The notes under the pieces were generated by a model. That model did not search any database. It saw only the letters and a list, made by a program, of their open reading frames with translations, and was not told the origin of the DNA. This document shows positions 11,106-23,205 of a stretch of DNA of 64,000 nt, in pieces. Position 1 is the stretch's first letter. Each line of letters begins with the position of its first letter. Source of the stretch: Turnera subulata (taxonomy: Eukaryota > Streptophyta > Magnoliopsida > Malpighiales > Passifloraceae); the NCBI GenBank assembly GCA_028386065.3, contig JAKUCV010007158.1, positions 152,798 through 216,797 of the forward strand. The letters run 5' to 3'. A program made the position numbers and the translations under genes.

Positions 11106-12369
11106 ATGCACTGAAATCTAAACTCGACTTATGTTTTATAAGTCTCATGTGCTTGGATTGTTGATGCCTCTGCAAAAATACGTGTATCACCAGCATCAAA
11201 AGCATGTGTTAGAATTGGACAAAAGAAAGAATGATAGAAGTAGGTGGGTCTTTAGTTCCAACCGAGCTTACACATGAATGAAGGATTAATGTAGTATCAT
11301 AAGCCATTCTAGCGAGCTTGTGTGCCTAATAACAAAACTGCCACAGGTTTTAAGGTAATTTTTCTCCTCAATGATAAAAAGTAAAGATGAAAGATCATTA
11401 TAGTCCCAGCGACTGGTAGTCATCTTCCAATGAATGAATTAGTCTCTAATTACAGACTGTGAAAACTCCACCCCTACGGGAACAAGAGAATCATGGGCAC
11501 ATATGCTTCTGCTCAAAGATGTATCTGCAGCACCCATAGTTCTCTTTCTGAATCTTGCAAGAAAAGCTTAAGAGTAATCCAAAACTTCCTGCTGTCATCA
11601 CAGGACGCCGAGGCTTCCTTTCCCATTGAGTGTCTCAACATTGAACCTTTATCAAGCAAATATAGACTTTTTCTAGTCAAAATGAATTATATACCAAATT
11701 ACTAAGGAAAATGAACTTTCTAGAGATACATTGAAAAAACTAGGGGCCTAAACCTAAACATTGACAGCTCAACTCATTGCAACATAAGTAGAATCACATT
11801 CTTTTAGGCATAAAAGTATTAATGTTAAAGAATATACGCATTACGCATAGTCTTGCATAAAGTAAGATCACAGATTCTCAGTGTTGGAGAAAATGAAGCA
11901 AATTATTTGCCTCATCCGAAGCCATAGAATTTAGTTCAAATGTTGCCCGTCAAAATAAACTAATAGCCTCTTGCAACCAAAAATGAAATAGGATGATAGA
12001 ATATAGGGCCATAGAGGGAACATACAAATATGAAAAAATGCAGAACTTAGCTCTATCACTATCAATCATTGACGGATGTAGTTAGAATGACACACCAACA
12101 TATTGCCTTTGATTACCATAATAATCTTAGGATAATAGGTAAACTTCAAGCTGGAGGATAACTTTAAAGGGGTGTTACATTGTCAAGATTTATTGTAAAC
12201 TAGTATACAGGGTTTTCTGCCAGTATTTTATACCAGTATGAACAAAATTAGTGAAGGAAAAGGAAGGAACTGGTGTCAATTTCGTTTACAAAATGGCCAG
12301 AATTGGAGGAGGGTAGGCTACATAGGGAGCCCATATTTACACACTTCTATAAATATTCACACCCCCACA
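11106..12369. other. Unassigned AT-rich intergenic DNA
   Basis: I see no domain-bearing reading frame, transposon end or RNA gene. The longest frames are about 65-70 codons (for example 11493-11705 plus) and look random. Confidence 0.5.
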
Positions 12370-12379
12370 AAACTTTGTT

Positions 12380-13968
12380 GGGATAACGACTTCGCGAGTC
12401 CTATATCTTTTCTCGAAATCTCATTTGAGTCCTAAAAAAGAAAAACAACTCATTCGAGTCCTTTAATGTTTAAAAAGAACACCAAACGAGTCCCCGTCCA
12501 TGTTTCCGTCAACTTTTTCGTTATCTTTGACTTTTCTAAATCCACATCAGATCCACATCGCTGCTGACAAGGATAGATATGCCACATAGGCTGCCACCTC
12601 AATGACTTAAAAAACAGATCCTTAATCTAAAAAAGATAATAAACTAGACCTAACCTAAATAGAACCTTTCCCCCAATGGCCAAAAATGAAAAAAAAAATC
12701 AAAAAAATAGCATCAATTAGTAGCAGCTTCATTCATCCCTAAATGCCAACAAAAACAAATTTAAAAAATCAGGCCACCTGCAATCTCGGCAAATGCATGA
12801 CTTGCAAAAATTCTCACAAACAACAGAACCCCCAATGATCACTACACAACCAATTAATCAAAATTCAACAAACATAGCAAGAATATCAAACCGGATTGAG
12901 GAAGAAATAGCAAGGTGGGGTAGAAAGGACCACGCATATCGTTGTTGTTCCGGTGACCTTAGCCGAGGACGAGGAGGCCAAGCATGGCACCCACTCAGAG
13001 ATGTACCAAAGCAACCTCACCGAAACCTACATGTTCCTCTATTTTAAGCCTTCAATAGTCCTAGCAGAAGGAGAAGAGGAAAATGAAGACGACGGCAGTA
13101 GAGAAGTGGGAGGTGACAGTCAAGACGACGGAGGCGGTGGAAAGGAGGGAGAAGGGGAAGAGCAACCCTCGTCAGTGGCGTGTGTCACGTTGGTCGCGCC
13201 CATACCCTCCACTTCCGGCGGCGATGGTTGAAAATCTGGACGAAGGAGGCAGAGCAGCCCCCGTCAATGGCGTGTGTCGCTGCCCTCTGCAGCTGCACTC
13301 CTCACGATGGGTGGCGGCTGCACCGTTCTCAGCGGCGTTTGTTGCTGCCACATGCGACCGACGGCACGGGCGGCGGCTCTCTGTGAGTCGCATGGTTGTG
13401 GCGGATCGCGCGGCGGCAACTGCAGATCCGAAGTGGGCAACTTTTGTTGCTGCTCCTCCCTCGCGTAGCGGTGCCGTCGTTGTGCTTTGTGCTCGCAGCC
13501 ACTGTTGGTGTCGGTCTTGGCGGTAGCTCGTGGGGACGGTGGCGAAGGTGTTGTCCTACTTGTGCCGGCGACGGGAGCTCCTATGGGAGCTGCTCGTGGC
13601 GGGCGGCGGCGGCGTGAGATGAGTTTTGAATTTTGATGCAGGGTTGCAATTTGGGATGAATTTATAGATGGATTTTTTTGTTAAATTATTCTAATCTTAA
13701 TTATGAGAATAATTATCATTAACTGTCATTTATTAATTGTTAATTTGAAATTTCGAAATTTCTTTTTCTTTTGTTTATTTTATTTCAGTTATCTTATTTT
13801 CCACGTGATTAGTTAACAGCCAGCTCAGCGAAAAGTTGACGGAAACATGGACGGGGACTCGTTTGATGTTCCTTTTAAACGTTGTAGGACTCGAATGAGT
13901 TGTTTTTATTTTTTAGGACTCAAATGAGATTTCGGGAAAAGATATAGGACTCGCAAAGTCGTTATCCC
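12380..13968. mobile_element. Non-autonomous MULE with 10 bp target-site duplication, 1589 bp
   Basis: Inverted ends GGGATAACGACTT...AAGTCGTTATCCC extend about 150 bp inward on each side (12380-12530 against 13835-13968). They are flanked by a perfect 10 bp duplication AAACTTTGTT at 12370-12379 and 13969-13978, the size expected for Mutator transposition. No transposase is present. The interior (12950-13615) is strongly GC-rich compared with the surroundings and is open in several frames on both strands, for example 13083-13526 plus (147 codons). This is a common look for Pack-MULE cargo, but no protein family was recognised. Confidence 0.9.
12950..13617. other. GC-rich cargo of the MULE, possible captured gene sequence
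   Basis: Open frames overlap on both strands (13083-13526 plus, 13172-13393 minus, 13396-13617 plus), mainly because high GC content lowers stop-codon frequency. Translations are Ala/Arg/Gly-rich without motifs. An abrupt rise in GC inside an AT-rich element suggests an acquired segment. The source and strand of any ancestral gene cannot be fixed from sequence alone. Confidence 0.35.
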
Positions 13969-14076
13969 AAACTTTGTTTGGTATTAAAATGACAAAACTA
14001 ACCATGAGTGATTGAACATAATTATGGAATTTTATAAAAATTCCCTCAACACAAACAACTCTCTTATTATTTAATT

Positions 14077-14319
14077 TGAAACCTGACACAACAAACTAGG
14101 CGACACCTCGGTGCCCCTCACAGTAGTAACACCCTTAATGTTTCTCACAACTATTATTTGCTACGCATAATAATAAAATCCTGACACACTTATTTATATA
14201 GACACTAACTTAACGGACAAGACAAGACTCCTAAACCAAACTGGACTTAGATTCTTAAAACCTAATTACATATAAAACTTTTAAACTCAATCAAATTAGG
14301 CTTATTTTAATATCCAACA
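14077..14319 (-). repeat. Copia LTR (243 bp), minus strand
   Basis: On the minus strand it starts TGTTGGATATT at 14319 and ends GGTTTCA at 14077. The interior-side neighbour reads GTTTGAGGGAGACA, a typical Copia polypurine tract, so this is the 3' LTR of the element whose gag remnant lies to the right. A related LTR piece occurs at 23577-23800 (minus) and 24017-24083 (plus). Confidence 0.75.
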
Positions 14320-14621
14320 ATGTCTCCCTCAAACTAAGCTTGCAAGCATGAATATGACTCTAACCAATGCCATCAATTGCAAGTGCCTCCAATGCCATTG
14401 TTGTTATAGTAACCGACTCGAACATCGATTCAAATAATAACATTTTCCTCGAGTCGAACCAAACCTTTAGCTTCACGTCTTTTCCATATTGCATGCTTTG
14501 CTTCAAATGTATCTTCCAGACTTTCTCTTACTTGTCAATGACATCTTGGACTGTGTCCCATTATTTGTTGCTTTCAAGAACACTCTTAATAAAGTTACTT
14601 ACACCCTTGGTTGAGAAAAAA

Positions 14622-15074
14622 TTAATCAACACCAATAAAATCAATTTTCTCACCATAGATAAAACCCATTTCTTCAACTTTCTTCCCTTTAGCCTCTTTT
14701 AACTTTCTCCCCTCTTCTTGTTCATCCTTTGTTAATTTATCTCCATGAAACAAAGAATCATCTGCAAAAATATTCGTTTCCACTTGTTCAACTACCTGTT
14801 CACCTTTATTGGCTCCCTGCCAAAAAAAATTATTTTCTTGAACCACGAACTCTTCTTTCTCCTCCTCCTGAGAAAATAATTCTTCCACCTTAATTTTTGA
14901 CAACCTATAATACTCACCAAGAAACTTGGAAGCTTGACTGAAATCTGGTAGTGACAAAGTTTCCAGCTCAATTCTTCCCCGTCTTCTAACTTCTTCAGCA
15001 CATCGATCATCTTTACTACAACTAGACAATAGTAATGTCTCTAAACCACAAGAATTATCCACTCCACTCTTCAC
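14622..15074 (-). pseudogene. Unrecognised acidic reading frame in Copia interior
   Basis: 150-codon minus-strand frame, rich in Glu and Lys, lying between the gag remnant and the 3' LTR. Its position inside the element suggests element-specific sequence or filler, not a host gene. No domain, signal peptide or membrane segment is visible. The stretch nearest the LTR (14340-14520) is conserved in the rearranged copy at 23801-24016, which supports it being part of the transposon. Confidence 0.3.
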
Positions 15075-15125
15075 ACACTTAGCACCTACTTGACTGTCAT
15101 TGCCACTGTCGTCACACTGTTGTTG

Positions 15126-15700
15126 TTAACTTGTCCTCCTCTTTTTGAAATTGAGGCGATTCTGATGCACAATTAGTTCAGTTTTTAACGCATCAATCGT
15201 CAAACTCTTGAGATCTTGAAATTCTTCAATAGCTTTCACCTTGCAATCAAAACTGAATGGTAGGCTTCGGAAAATTATCTTGACAACCTGAAAATCTGAT
15301 ATCTTCTCACCGTTAGCTCTCAAACTATTGACTAAATTTTATATTCGACAGAAATAGCCATCAATTGTTTCATCTTTTTCCATATGGAGAAGCTCAAACT
15401 CTTTTCTCAACTCATGAAAATTGATTTTTTTCACATCCTCTCCGCCACCATAAGTTTTCAGCAAAGCATCCAAATATTCTTTTGCCGTTTTAGCATATCT
15501 GAATCTTTGAGAAACTTGAACATCTACCTGTTGTTTGAGGTAGTGCAGTGTTTCATCATTCTTTTCCATCTCTTCTTGTATATGATTTTGAATCCCACAC
15601 TCAACAATATCCCAAACTTTAATGTGTTTGAAGAAAGTCCTCATTAGCCTCTACCACATCTCAAAATAATCTTAGCCATTAAATTTAAAAACAAGACAAT
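15126..15700 (-). pseudogene. Copia gag polyprotein remnant (UBN2-type)
   Basis: The minus strand reads, in order, FNG-stop-DYFEMW-stop, then MRTFFKHIKVWDIVE (15600s), then a frame to FCRI at 15339. After an in-frame break it continues MRANGEKISDFQVVKIIFRS through to the CCHC-less end near 15126. The order WDIVE, ...LLKTYGGGED, ...MRANGEKI...ILRSLP-like matches plant Copia gag. Gag normally forms the virus-like particle that packages element RNA. Several stop codons (including at the FNG and W positions) and a break near 15325 make it non-functional. Confidence 0.8.
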
Positions 15701-15790
15701 CAATATACTTTGCATCTATAATGAAACAACACTGTCCTTGCCGTCCCAAACTGTGATCCAAGATAATACCAAATTACCAAGCTTGTGTGA

Positions 15791-16975
15791 CAAAAAAAAA
15801 AATCCAATCTTCACTGGAGGAAAAATACGGTACATTGGCTTTTTTTTTTTAATGCACTTCTTCTTCCCACCAATATTGTTTCTGCTCCACGAACTATTAC
15901 TTTTTCTGTTCACACAATTTTTTCTTCAACTTGTGCGCACGCAACCACACACACTAGCCCTTCGCTTCCTTGCCCAATCTTTTTTTTTATAAGGATGCAG
16001 CCCCTTCTTTTGTGCTATTCACGGTTTGACAAATTCATCAATCCCTCAAAAACACTGCACCCTTTCTTCTTTTTTTTTTCACAAAACAACGAACCTATTT
16101 TTTTTCTTCTCCACCAACACCTTTTTGCTTTCAGCTCCTCGCTCCACAGTAGTATCACCACAAACATTTTTTTTCAACAGCCCAACCAATTCCAATTTTT
16201 TTCGCCGCAAACACTTTTTGGATTTGCAGCTCTCCACGAGCACCACTTTGTTTACTCTTTTCTTGTTGTGCAGCGTCTTCGTGGGTCATCACATGCTCCA
16301 GGCCCCGCTACCCAGCCTACCCACTCAACACACACATACATTTATAGGATATTTATGTTTTATAAAAAGCGTTTTATATGAATAAACTTTTAAAAATAAT
16401 TAAATTTTTAGACATGTATAATATTAGACCGGTTGCATTTTACACCTCAAAAAGACAAATATATGAATTGGCATGACTTTTTTTTTTTTGAATGAGACTG
16501 GAATGATTAATTTACTGCAAATAGTAATACCAAAATTTTTAACTTTAAAATGTTGGCCCAAATTTAATGTGTTCATGAACAATAATAATATATGACAAGA
16601 CATATAAGCAAGCATCAAAAAACAAATAGCTCTTCATAAAAGACCAAATCTATTTTTGTAGGTTAAATCATCAAGTAAACTTTTCCTAGAGACCAAATTT
16701 TCCTTTTTGGCAAAATCAATGGTTCATCAGGAGGCTCAATTGTGTATTTTGCAGCAACCCCGGCCCTGCCATGGTAGATATTTAACATGTTGATGTAACC
16801 AGTGCTGTAGTAAATCCTTTTTTTTTTTCCTCCTTCTATTTGTCATAAAACCGCCCTAATCATATCAAATGTATTAAATTTGCAAAATGTTTATTACATA
16901 TTTCCAATTTTTTTCCGTGTGCCACATCTCATGGATGAAAGTTGGTGTGTGGAGTGGAGAGGAATTAGGATGCGG
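15791..16975. other. Unassigned T/C-rich intergenic DNA
   Basis: Contains several T runs (15840-15850, 16070-16080, 16165-16175, 16483-16492) and weak frames on the plus strand (15995-16381) that are Phe-rich because of the T content. No gene or element end was recognised. Confidence 0.45.
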
Positions 16976-17141
16976 CACATCTCAATCCCTCCATAATGTA
17001 TAGTATGTAGTTGAGTTATAATGATGAAAGTATAACAACAACAATACAAAGAAAATGAAGCACATCTCAATCCCTCCATAATGTATAGTATGTAGTTGAG
17101 TTATAATGATGAAAGTATAACAACAACAATACAAAGAAAAT
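16976..17141. repeat. 83 bp tandem duplication, two units
   Basis: 16976-17058 is repeated almost exactly as 17059-17141, beginning CACATCTCAATCCC in each case. The near identity points to a recent local duplication. The following 17142-17511 holds nothing recognisable. Confidence 0.9.
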
Positions 17142-17511
17142 GAAGTTTTAATTTTCTAAATGTGAAATTTTGTCTTTGCATGAGGGAAATAAACTCGTTC
17201 TGTCATATTTTATGATGAATTTTTTTCCGCAAAATAAAGCATGCAAGCAATTGGGATTTGTTTAAGTCAATGATTAATATGGTGAAAAATGATTGACCCG
17301 CTAGCATGACTTTTTGCAGCTCAACAATGTACCAAGTATACTTTAAAGTTGGTGTACACAGAAATTGGGTTGTGCCACATCACCTTTGATGTATAATATA
17401 TAGATATATACAAAGTTGCCAAAAATATTTACTTTTCTTTTCAATGAAAATGTTTTTTCTCTACTTTTTAAAGAATTTGATTAATATAAATGTGAAATTT
17501 ATGGGGTGGAA

Positions 17512-17526
17512 GGATGGTTTGGTCTG
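17512..17526. repeat. Target-site duplication of LINE 1, left
   Basis: GGATGGTTTGGTCTG, repeated perfectly at 23206-23220 directly after the LINE poly(A) tail. Confidence 0.95.
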
Positions 17527-17709
17527 ATCTAAGGATTTTGCACGTTAATGAGGAATTTAGTCTCCCGAATTCTTCGGGTTTTCTCTCGTCTTTGTGCGAG
17601 TTCTCTCCCTTTAGGGTTTCTGCCTCCCTGTTAGGGTTTGCCCTATCTAGGGTTTTCTTTTGCTTTTTTCTCGGTTTTGACTGTTTTTTTATCGGTGTGG
17701 GGGCTGGTA

Positions 17710-18990
17710 ATGGCGTCCAGCGGTGGTATCCCCCGTCGACGTGAAGCTGGGCCGCTAGCGATGCGAACCGAAGGGGAGAGGAAGGTTATTGTCGTCGAGG
17801 ATGACCCGTCTGAGGAGGCGCAGTCGGAGGTGCAGCTCTGTTTGGTGGGTAGGTTATGGACTGATCGTCCATTCAACGCACAGGCTTTTATGAAGACCAT
17901 GAAACTGGTCTGAAAGCCGGTGCATGATCTGGAGATTTCTCAATTGGACACAAACCTTTTTGTGTTCCAATTCTTCCATTGGCGTGATCGTGTGAGGGAA
18001 GGAAGTTTGGGTATATTTCAAATATGAGAGGTTGCCCTGGTTCTATTTTCATTGTAGGTGCATGGGTCACGTGGTGAGGGACAGCTCTACTGTGGATGAT
18101 GATGATCTTCAGAACCCCCTCTTGTTCCAATACGGAGATGAACTGCGGGCCTCTCTTCTCCGTCGGACTGGTTTCTCCCAGGGGTCTCGACTTAATGATG
18201 AGAAAGTGAAGAGGAAATTGATTTTCAAACCAGGGCGTGAGAAGGTGGATACTAGGAGGGAGGCGAACCCGGTGACCAAGGATCACACCACTTGGCTGCT
18301 CCACAGCCTCTGAGGCCTGAGTTTGGTCAAGCGAGGGAGGAGGATCTAAATGGAGATTCTATAAGGGGCGGGTCCCAGGCTGTATTACCAAAGCGCAACC
18401 CCATTGATAGCTCTCTTGGTAAGATTGTTGCACAGGTTCAGGGTTTTGGGCTACAAGAGGTTGAGATTTTGGCTGGGGTTGACGTTGTGTCAAAACATGC
18501 ACCCACTTCCTCTCGGACAGCTACGGTTAGTGATACGTTCTCCTCCGAGGATCCATACGTGACTAAAGGGGTTCCTGTAGGGTCTCATATACCTGTCACT
18601 AGCTCTCCTCCACCGGGGTCCCCCTTAAAACCACCACCATCTCTATCCGAGAACTTCATCGCCTCTGACCATACCAAACCCAATTCACTATCTCTCACCC
18701 AATTCCCGATAACCGACCCTTTTGCCCATAGGTTACCTGAGCCTTTAGTTCTTCATCATGCCCTAATTGACCCACCTAAGACTATCACGATGTGGAAACG
18801 TCTGGCTCGGAATCTTTCGAGTAATGAGGGTCCCTCTGCTCTGGCTGCGAGTGATCCAAAGCGGAAATATGTGGGGCTGAGATGATGGGAGTGTGGAGAA
18901 GTCGAAGGGTGGCAGGAAGAAACGCAAGGAGGCGGCTGGTGATTTGGATTGTGCTTCTGATTTGGCGGAGGTTGTTGGGCAACCCCGCCA
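17710..18990 (+). pseudogene. LINE 1 ORF1 (DUF4283 / zinc-knuckle nucleic-acid-binding protein), broken
   Basis: Starts MASSGGIPRRREAG at 17710. The DUF4283 part reads LCLVGRLWTDRPFNAQAFMK, then a TGA at 17911 replaces the tryptophan codon seen in relatives (VWKP). In the same frame, KPVHDLEISQLDTNLFVFQF follows. About 90 residues of the domain's second half then appear deleted. Next comes YERLPWFYFHCRCMGHVVRD, a degenerate CCHC knuckle whose first and last Cys are Tyr and Ser. The Pro/Ser-rich tail (18292-18885) is in another frame. ORF1 proteins bind element RNA during retrotransposition; this copy cannot make a normal one. Confidence 0.8.
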
Positions 18991-18996
18991 AGCATT

Positions 18997-21393
18997 ATGA
19001 GTCTCTTATGTTGGAACTGTTGTGGTTTAGGTGATCCACGTGCAGTTTCCGGTCTATGCAAGCTGTTACAGCTTGAAAACCCTCTCTTAGTCTTCCTCTC
19101 AGAGACTAGGTTGAAGAAGTTTGAGATGGAAATGATTTCTAGGCGACTGAGATGGGATGGGATGCTTGTTGTGGAGTGTGAGGGTAGTGGGAGAGCTCGA
19201 AGTGGGGGTTGGCACTTCTGTGGAAGAATGATTTACAGGTTACTCCCCGATCGCTCTCTTTGCATCATATTGATGTCTTAGTTGTGGGGGGGGGAATGTT
19301 TCAGACCAATGGCGATTTACTGGGCTATACGGGTGGCCTGAAATGACCGAAAAGTGGCGAACATGGGAGCTGTGGAATCGGCTAGGGGATTTGCCAGATG
19401 TTCCTTGGCTGTGTGGTGGGGATATCAACGAAATTTTATTTCAATGGGAAAAGAGAGGGGGTTTACCACGATCTTTTAATGCTATGCAGAAGTTTTATGA
19501 TACCCTGGTAAATCTGCAGCTCTATGATCTAGGCTACATGGGATGCGATTCTACATGGGCCAATGATCATCATGATCATACCCATATTGAGGAGCGAATC
19601 GACAGAACAGTCGCCTCCACTGCCTGGTCTGAATTGTTCCCTAGAGCTCTTGTCAGGCACTTACCTCGCCAGGGTTCAGATCATGCCCCATTAAAGGTAG
19701 TGCTAGATAGAGCGCAGGTCTTTCAAGTCAAGCAGCAACGCCTCTTCCATTTTGAAGCGGTGTGGCTGAGGGATGAGCAGTGTGCGGCTACGGTGGACAG
19801 AGCATGGAGTTCGGATTCTTTTGAAGCACCCATGGGGCGAGTTCTGCATAAATTGATCGGTGTAGCCAGTTGCTCTCTGAATGGAGCAAGGCACATTTCC
19901 CTAATATATTCTTGTCTCTAAAGGAAAAGTGCCAATTGCTTGAAGACTTGAATAAGGCTATCCAAACACCTGAAGTGGTTCAATGCTCTAAGTGTGTTAA
20001 TAAGGAGATTGAAGCCCTCATTGTCTAGGAAGAAGTGTTATAGTCACAGAGAACCAGGATTTCTTGGCTGAAGGATGGGGAGAAAAATACCAAATACTTC
20101 TTTCAGAAAGCTAATCAACGTAGTAAGGCGAATGGAATTATAGGTATCAAGAATAGTTCGGGGCAGTGGATGACCACTCAGCGAGACATTGCAAATGTCT
20201 TCAATGATTTTTATTTCGAGTTATTCAGGTCTGATGCCCCCCTTTGTATGGATCCCGTGTTATCGTCAGTGCAAGGGAGAGTTACCGAGGCTATGCGATC
20301 TGAGCTAGACAAACCTTATATTCGGTCTGAAATCCTAATTGCTTTGAAACAAATGCATCCATCCAAGGCACCCGGACCGGACAGTATGTCTCCATTATTT
20401 TTTCAAAACTTCTGGTCCATAGTGGGAGATGATATTTGCTCTTTAGTTTTGGATGTCTTGAATAATGGTGCCGATCGTACTCCCTTAAATCATACTTTTG
20501 TCACCTTAATTCCAAAAGTCAAGCATCCGGAATTATGTAGCCAGTACCGACCAATCAGTCTCTGTAATGTGGTTTTCAAACTGATTACTAAGGTCATTGC
20601 AAATCGTTTGAAACTCATTTTACCGCAGATAGTTGGCGAGGAGCAAAGTGCCTTTGTCCCAGGTAGATTGATTACTGATAATACTCTTATTGCCTTTGAA
20701 TTTTTCCACTATATGAAGAAGGTATGTACTGGCAAGAAGGGCTCTATGGGATTGAAGCTGGACATGAGTAAAGCTTATGATCGTGTGGAGTGGGATTTCC
20801 TGGAGGCTATCTTGACTCGGCCGGGGTTCAATTCTTCTTGGGTTAAGCTCATGATGAGATGTGTCAGGTCAGTTTTATATTCATTGCTCATCAATTGTGT
20901 TCCCCAACAGAAGATTATCCCTTCTAGAGGTATCCGCCAGGGGGACCCTCTTTCTCCCTACCTATTCCTGCTGTGTGCTGAGGGATTATCTTGTCTTATC
21001 AATCGGAGAGTCGAGGAAGGTCGAATCCATGGAGTTCGGGCATGCAGTACAACCCCATCTGTCTCTCATTTATTTTTTGCAGACAATAGCATTTGTTTGC
21101 GCGAGCTACTAGAGGAGAAGTTATGGTTATTTCTTCTATCCTGAAACAATATGAAGATGCTTCAGGTTAGAAGGTGAATTTAGATAAATCGGAGGTTTTA
21201 TTTAGCCGAAATGTGCCTGATCAGCTAATATCCAGTATCCAAGGGGTTCTTAATGTTAAGGCAGTCCAATCCTTCGATCGTTATCTGGGTTTACCAGTCA
21301 TGGTGGGTCGCTCTATGAAGTTGATCTTTGCTTTTGTTAGAGACAGATTGCTGAAGAAGATGGGCCAATAGAAGGAACAATTTTTATCAAATG

Positions 21394-21439
<46 letters not shown>

Positions 21440-23171
21440 GGAGGGAACTATTTATTAAATCTATAGCTCAAGCTGTTCCCAACTGTGTGATGAGTTGTTT
21501 CCTTCTGCCTGCTTCGATACGTGATGAGATTGAGGTGCTTATCCAGAAATTCTAGTGGGGCCACAGAGATGGGAAGAGGAAGATACATTGGCTATCTTGG
21601 GAAAAACTATGTCGGAAGAAATCAGTGGGTGGATTGGGTTATAGGTCCCTTGATGCCTTCAACATGGCTTTCTTAGCCAAGCAAGGTTGGCGACTTATTT
21701 CTAATGAATGCAGTCTTCAGGCTAGCATCCTCAAGGCACGATATTTTCCTCGTTCTTCTTTCCTCTAGGCCAATGTGGGATCTAATCCAAGCTATACCTG
21801 GAGAAGTATCCATAAGGCCAAGTTCCTATTGGAAAAAGGGGTTCGATGGCTAGTCGGCAATGGGACTCAGATCCGGATTTGGAAGGATAAATGGCTACCA
21901 AGAGAAGAAAATTTCTTAGTCAATTCACCAGTTCGGGAGCTCGATCCGCAGGCTTATGTATCGGAGTTAATTGATGAATCTGCGGCTGATTGGAAATATG
22001 AGCTCCTTGAGTCCATTTTCTCACATGACGAAGCCCAACTTATTAAAAGCATCCCCTTAAGTGCACGTCTCCCTGCTGATATGCCTACCTGAAACTTCAG
22101 CCCTTCGGGACAGTACACTGTCAAAACAGGGCATCACCTTTGTCTGTCTAGTTTGCATCCATCATGGGCTTTGACAGAGACTGTGGCTCCTGGTCTATCA
22201 TCACTTTGGTGGTAATGATTATGGAAACTCCATATCCCTCCAAAGTTAAGATCGTTTGCCTGGCGCATATGCACGAATATCCCTCCTGTTCGGGCTAACT
22301 TGATGAATAGATTGGGACTCGGTGATGCCCTGTGTCTTAGATGTAACTGTGCACCAGAGAAAACTGTTCATCTCCTTATTGACTGTCCCGCTTCTCAAGC
22401 TGTATGGAATGTTAGTGGTATTCTGCAATCCTCCTCTAATCTCTCTTCGGGCTTGACATGAGATTGGCTTGTCCAATTGGCAGCTTCGTCAGATAGCTCT
22501 TTATTGGAACGTTCTTTATGCTTATCCTGGTAATATGGAAGGATCGTAATCAACGTATATTCCAAGATAAAGAATCGCCTCCATCCGTGATTGCTAACTC
22601 AGCCATGAATCTGTTGACAGGTTACCAGGATGCTAACAAGCCGGAGATATCGGTGGCTACCAATAGCCAATCTCAAAGATGGAAACCACCTCCTATGCAC
22701 ACATACAAGCTCAACACTAATGTAGCTATCTCCACGATGAGCACAGGTTTAGGAGCCATACTGCGCAACTGGCATGGTGAGGTATTGGCTCTGGCAACCA
22801 AGGTCCTCCCTGTTCGCATGGAGCCAACGGCCGGTGAAGCTTTGGCAGCCCGCTGGGGCCTAAGCGTTGCGGCGGAGCTTGGCATCAACAACCTGATCCT
22901 AGAGATGGATTCTCACACAGTCGTCTCGACTTTATAGTCTGCTTCTACTCCAACTACAACAATCGGACATGTGATTGCTGATTTACGTTCTTTAATTTCC
23001 TACTTTTTTTGTTTTTCAGTCTTTTATATTCCTCGTTCTACAAACAAGGCAGCTGATTGCCTAAGTCATCTTGCTTTTACTTTTGGAACTGAGCATCTGT
23101 GGTTTAATAACTTCCCAGATGCAATTTCTGCTATTGTCGCTACTGATGTAGCTTCCTTCAATTTGAATTAA
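18997..23171 (+). pseudogene. LINE 1 ORF2 (endonuclease / reverse transcriptase / RNase H), broken
   Basis: Order of domains: endonuclease from 18997 (MSLLCWNCCGLGDPRAV, FLSETRLKK; then CGGDINEILF and a final SDHAPL near 19675); reverse transcriptase 20170-21144 (KAPGPDSMSPLFF, SQYRPISLCNVV, DMSKAYDRVEW, GIRQGDPLSPYLF, FFADNS); linker and zf-RVT 21174-22450; RNase H 22680-23171 (NTNVAIS, GLGAILRNWHGEV, EMDSHTVVS). ORF2 normally nicks target DNA and copies element RNA at the nick. Multiple stops (for example near 19920, 20040, 21170, 21370, 22090, 22935), frameshifts, the D-to-N change in the RT box and the poly(G) run make it inactive. Confidence 0.9.
21395..21438 (+). repeat. Poly(G) run of 44 bases within LINE ORF2
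   Basis: Forty-four consecutive G, followed by AGGAGGG. The homologous LINE at ~32285-32300 has a short GATGTTGGTAAGG here, so the run is an expansion or an assembly/sequencing artefact at a G-rich spot. Confidence 0.95.
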
Positions 23172-23205
23172 GCAGCAATAAAAGTTTGTTTTCACCAAAA
23201 AAAAA

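Larger units (their letters stand above)
14320..15790 (-). mobile_element. Decayed, internally deleted Ty1/Copia element
   Basis: To the right of the 14077-14319 LTR, the minus strand carries a gag (UBN2-type) remnant at ~15126-15690 and then a 150-codon frame (14622-15074) before the polypurine tract. Protease, integrase, RT and RNase H are absent, so this is a non-autonomous derivative. I could not identify the second LTR. A weak TTGGTATTATC at ~15765-15775 could be a degenerate primer-binding site. Confidence 0.6.
17527..23205 (+). mobile_element. Complete-length L1-type LINE, inactive (LINE 1, 5.68 kb)
   Basis: The element is bounded by a perfect 15 bp duplication and ends in a short poly(A) after an AATAAA-like signal (~23177). 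It has a 5' leader, ORF1 (DUF4283 and zinc knuckle) and ORF2 (endonuclease, reverse transcriptase, zf-RVT, RNase H). Both ORFs are broken by stops and frameshifts, and the RT active site reads FADNS where a functional enzyme has FADD. A 44-base G homopolymer interrupts ORF2. The same family is represented by the 5'-truncated LINE at 30412-34057. Confidence 0.95.

Noticed and set aside
9462..11114. Target-site duplication for the MULE at 9471-11105
   Set aside because: Flanking 9-mers GTTACAGTT and ATGCACTGA do not match, and shifting the ends did not help.
13083..13526. 147-codon frame as a host gene
   Set aside because: Inside a MULE with clear TIRs and target duplication; no homologous domain; at best captured cargo.
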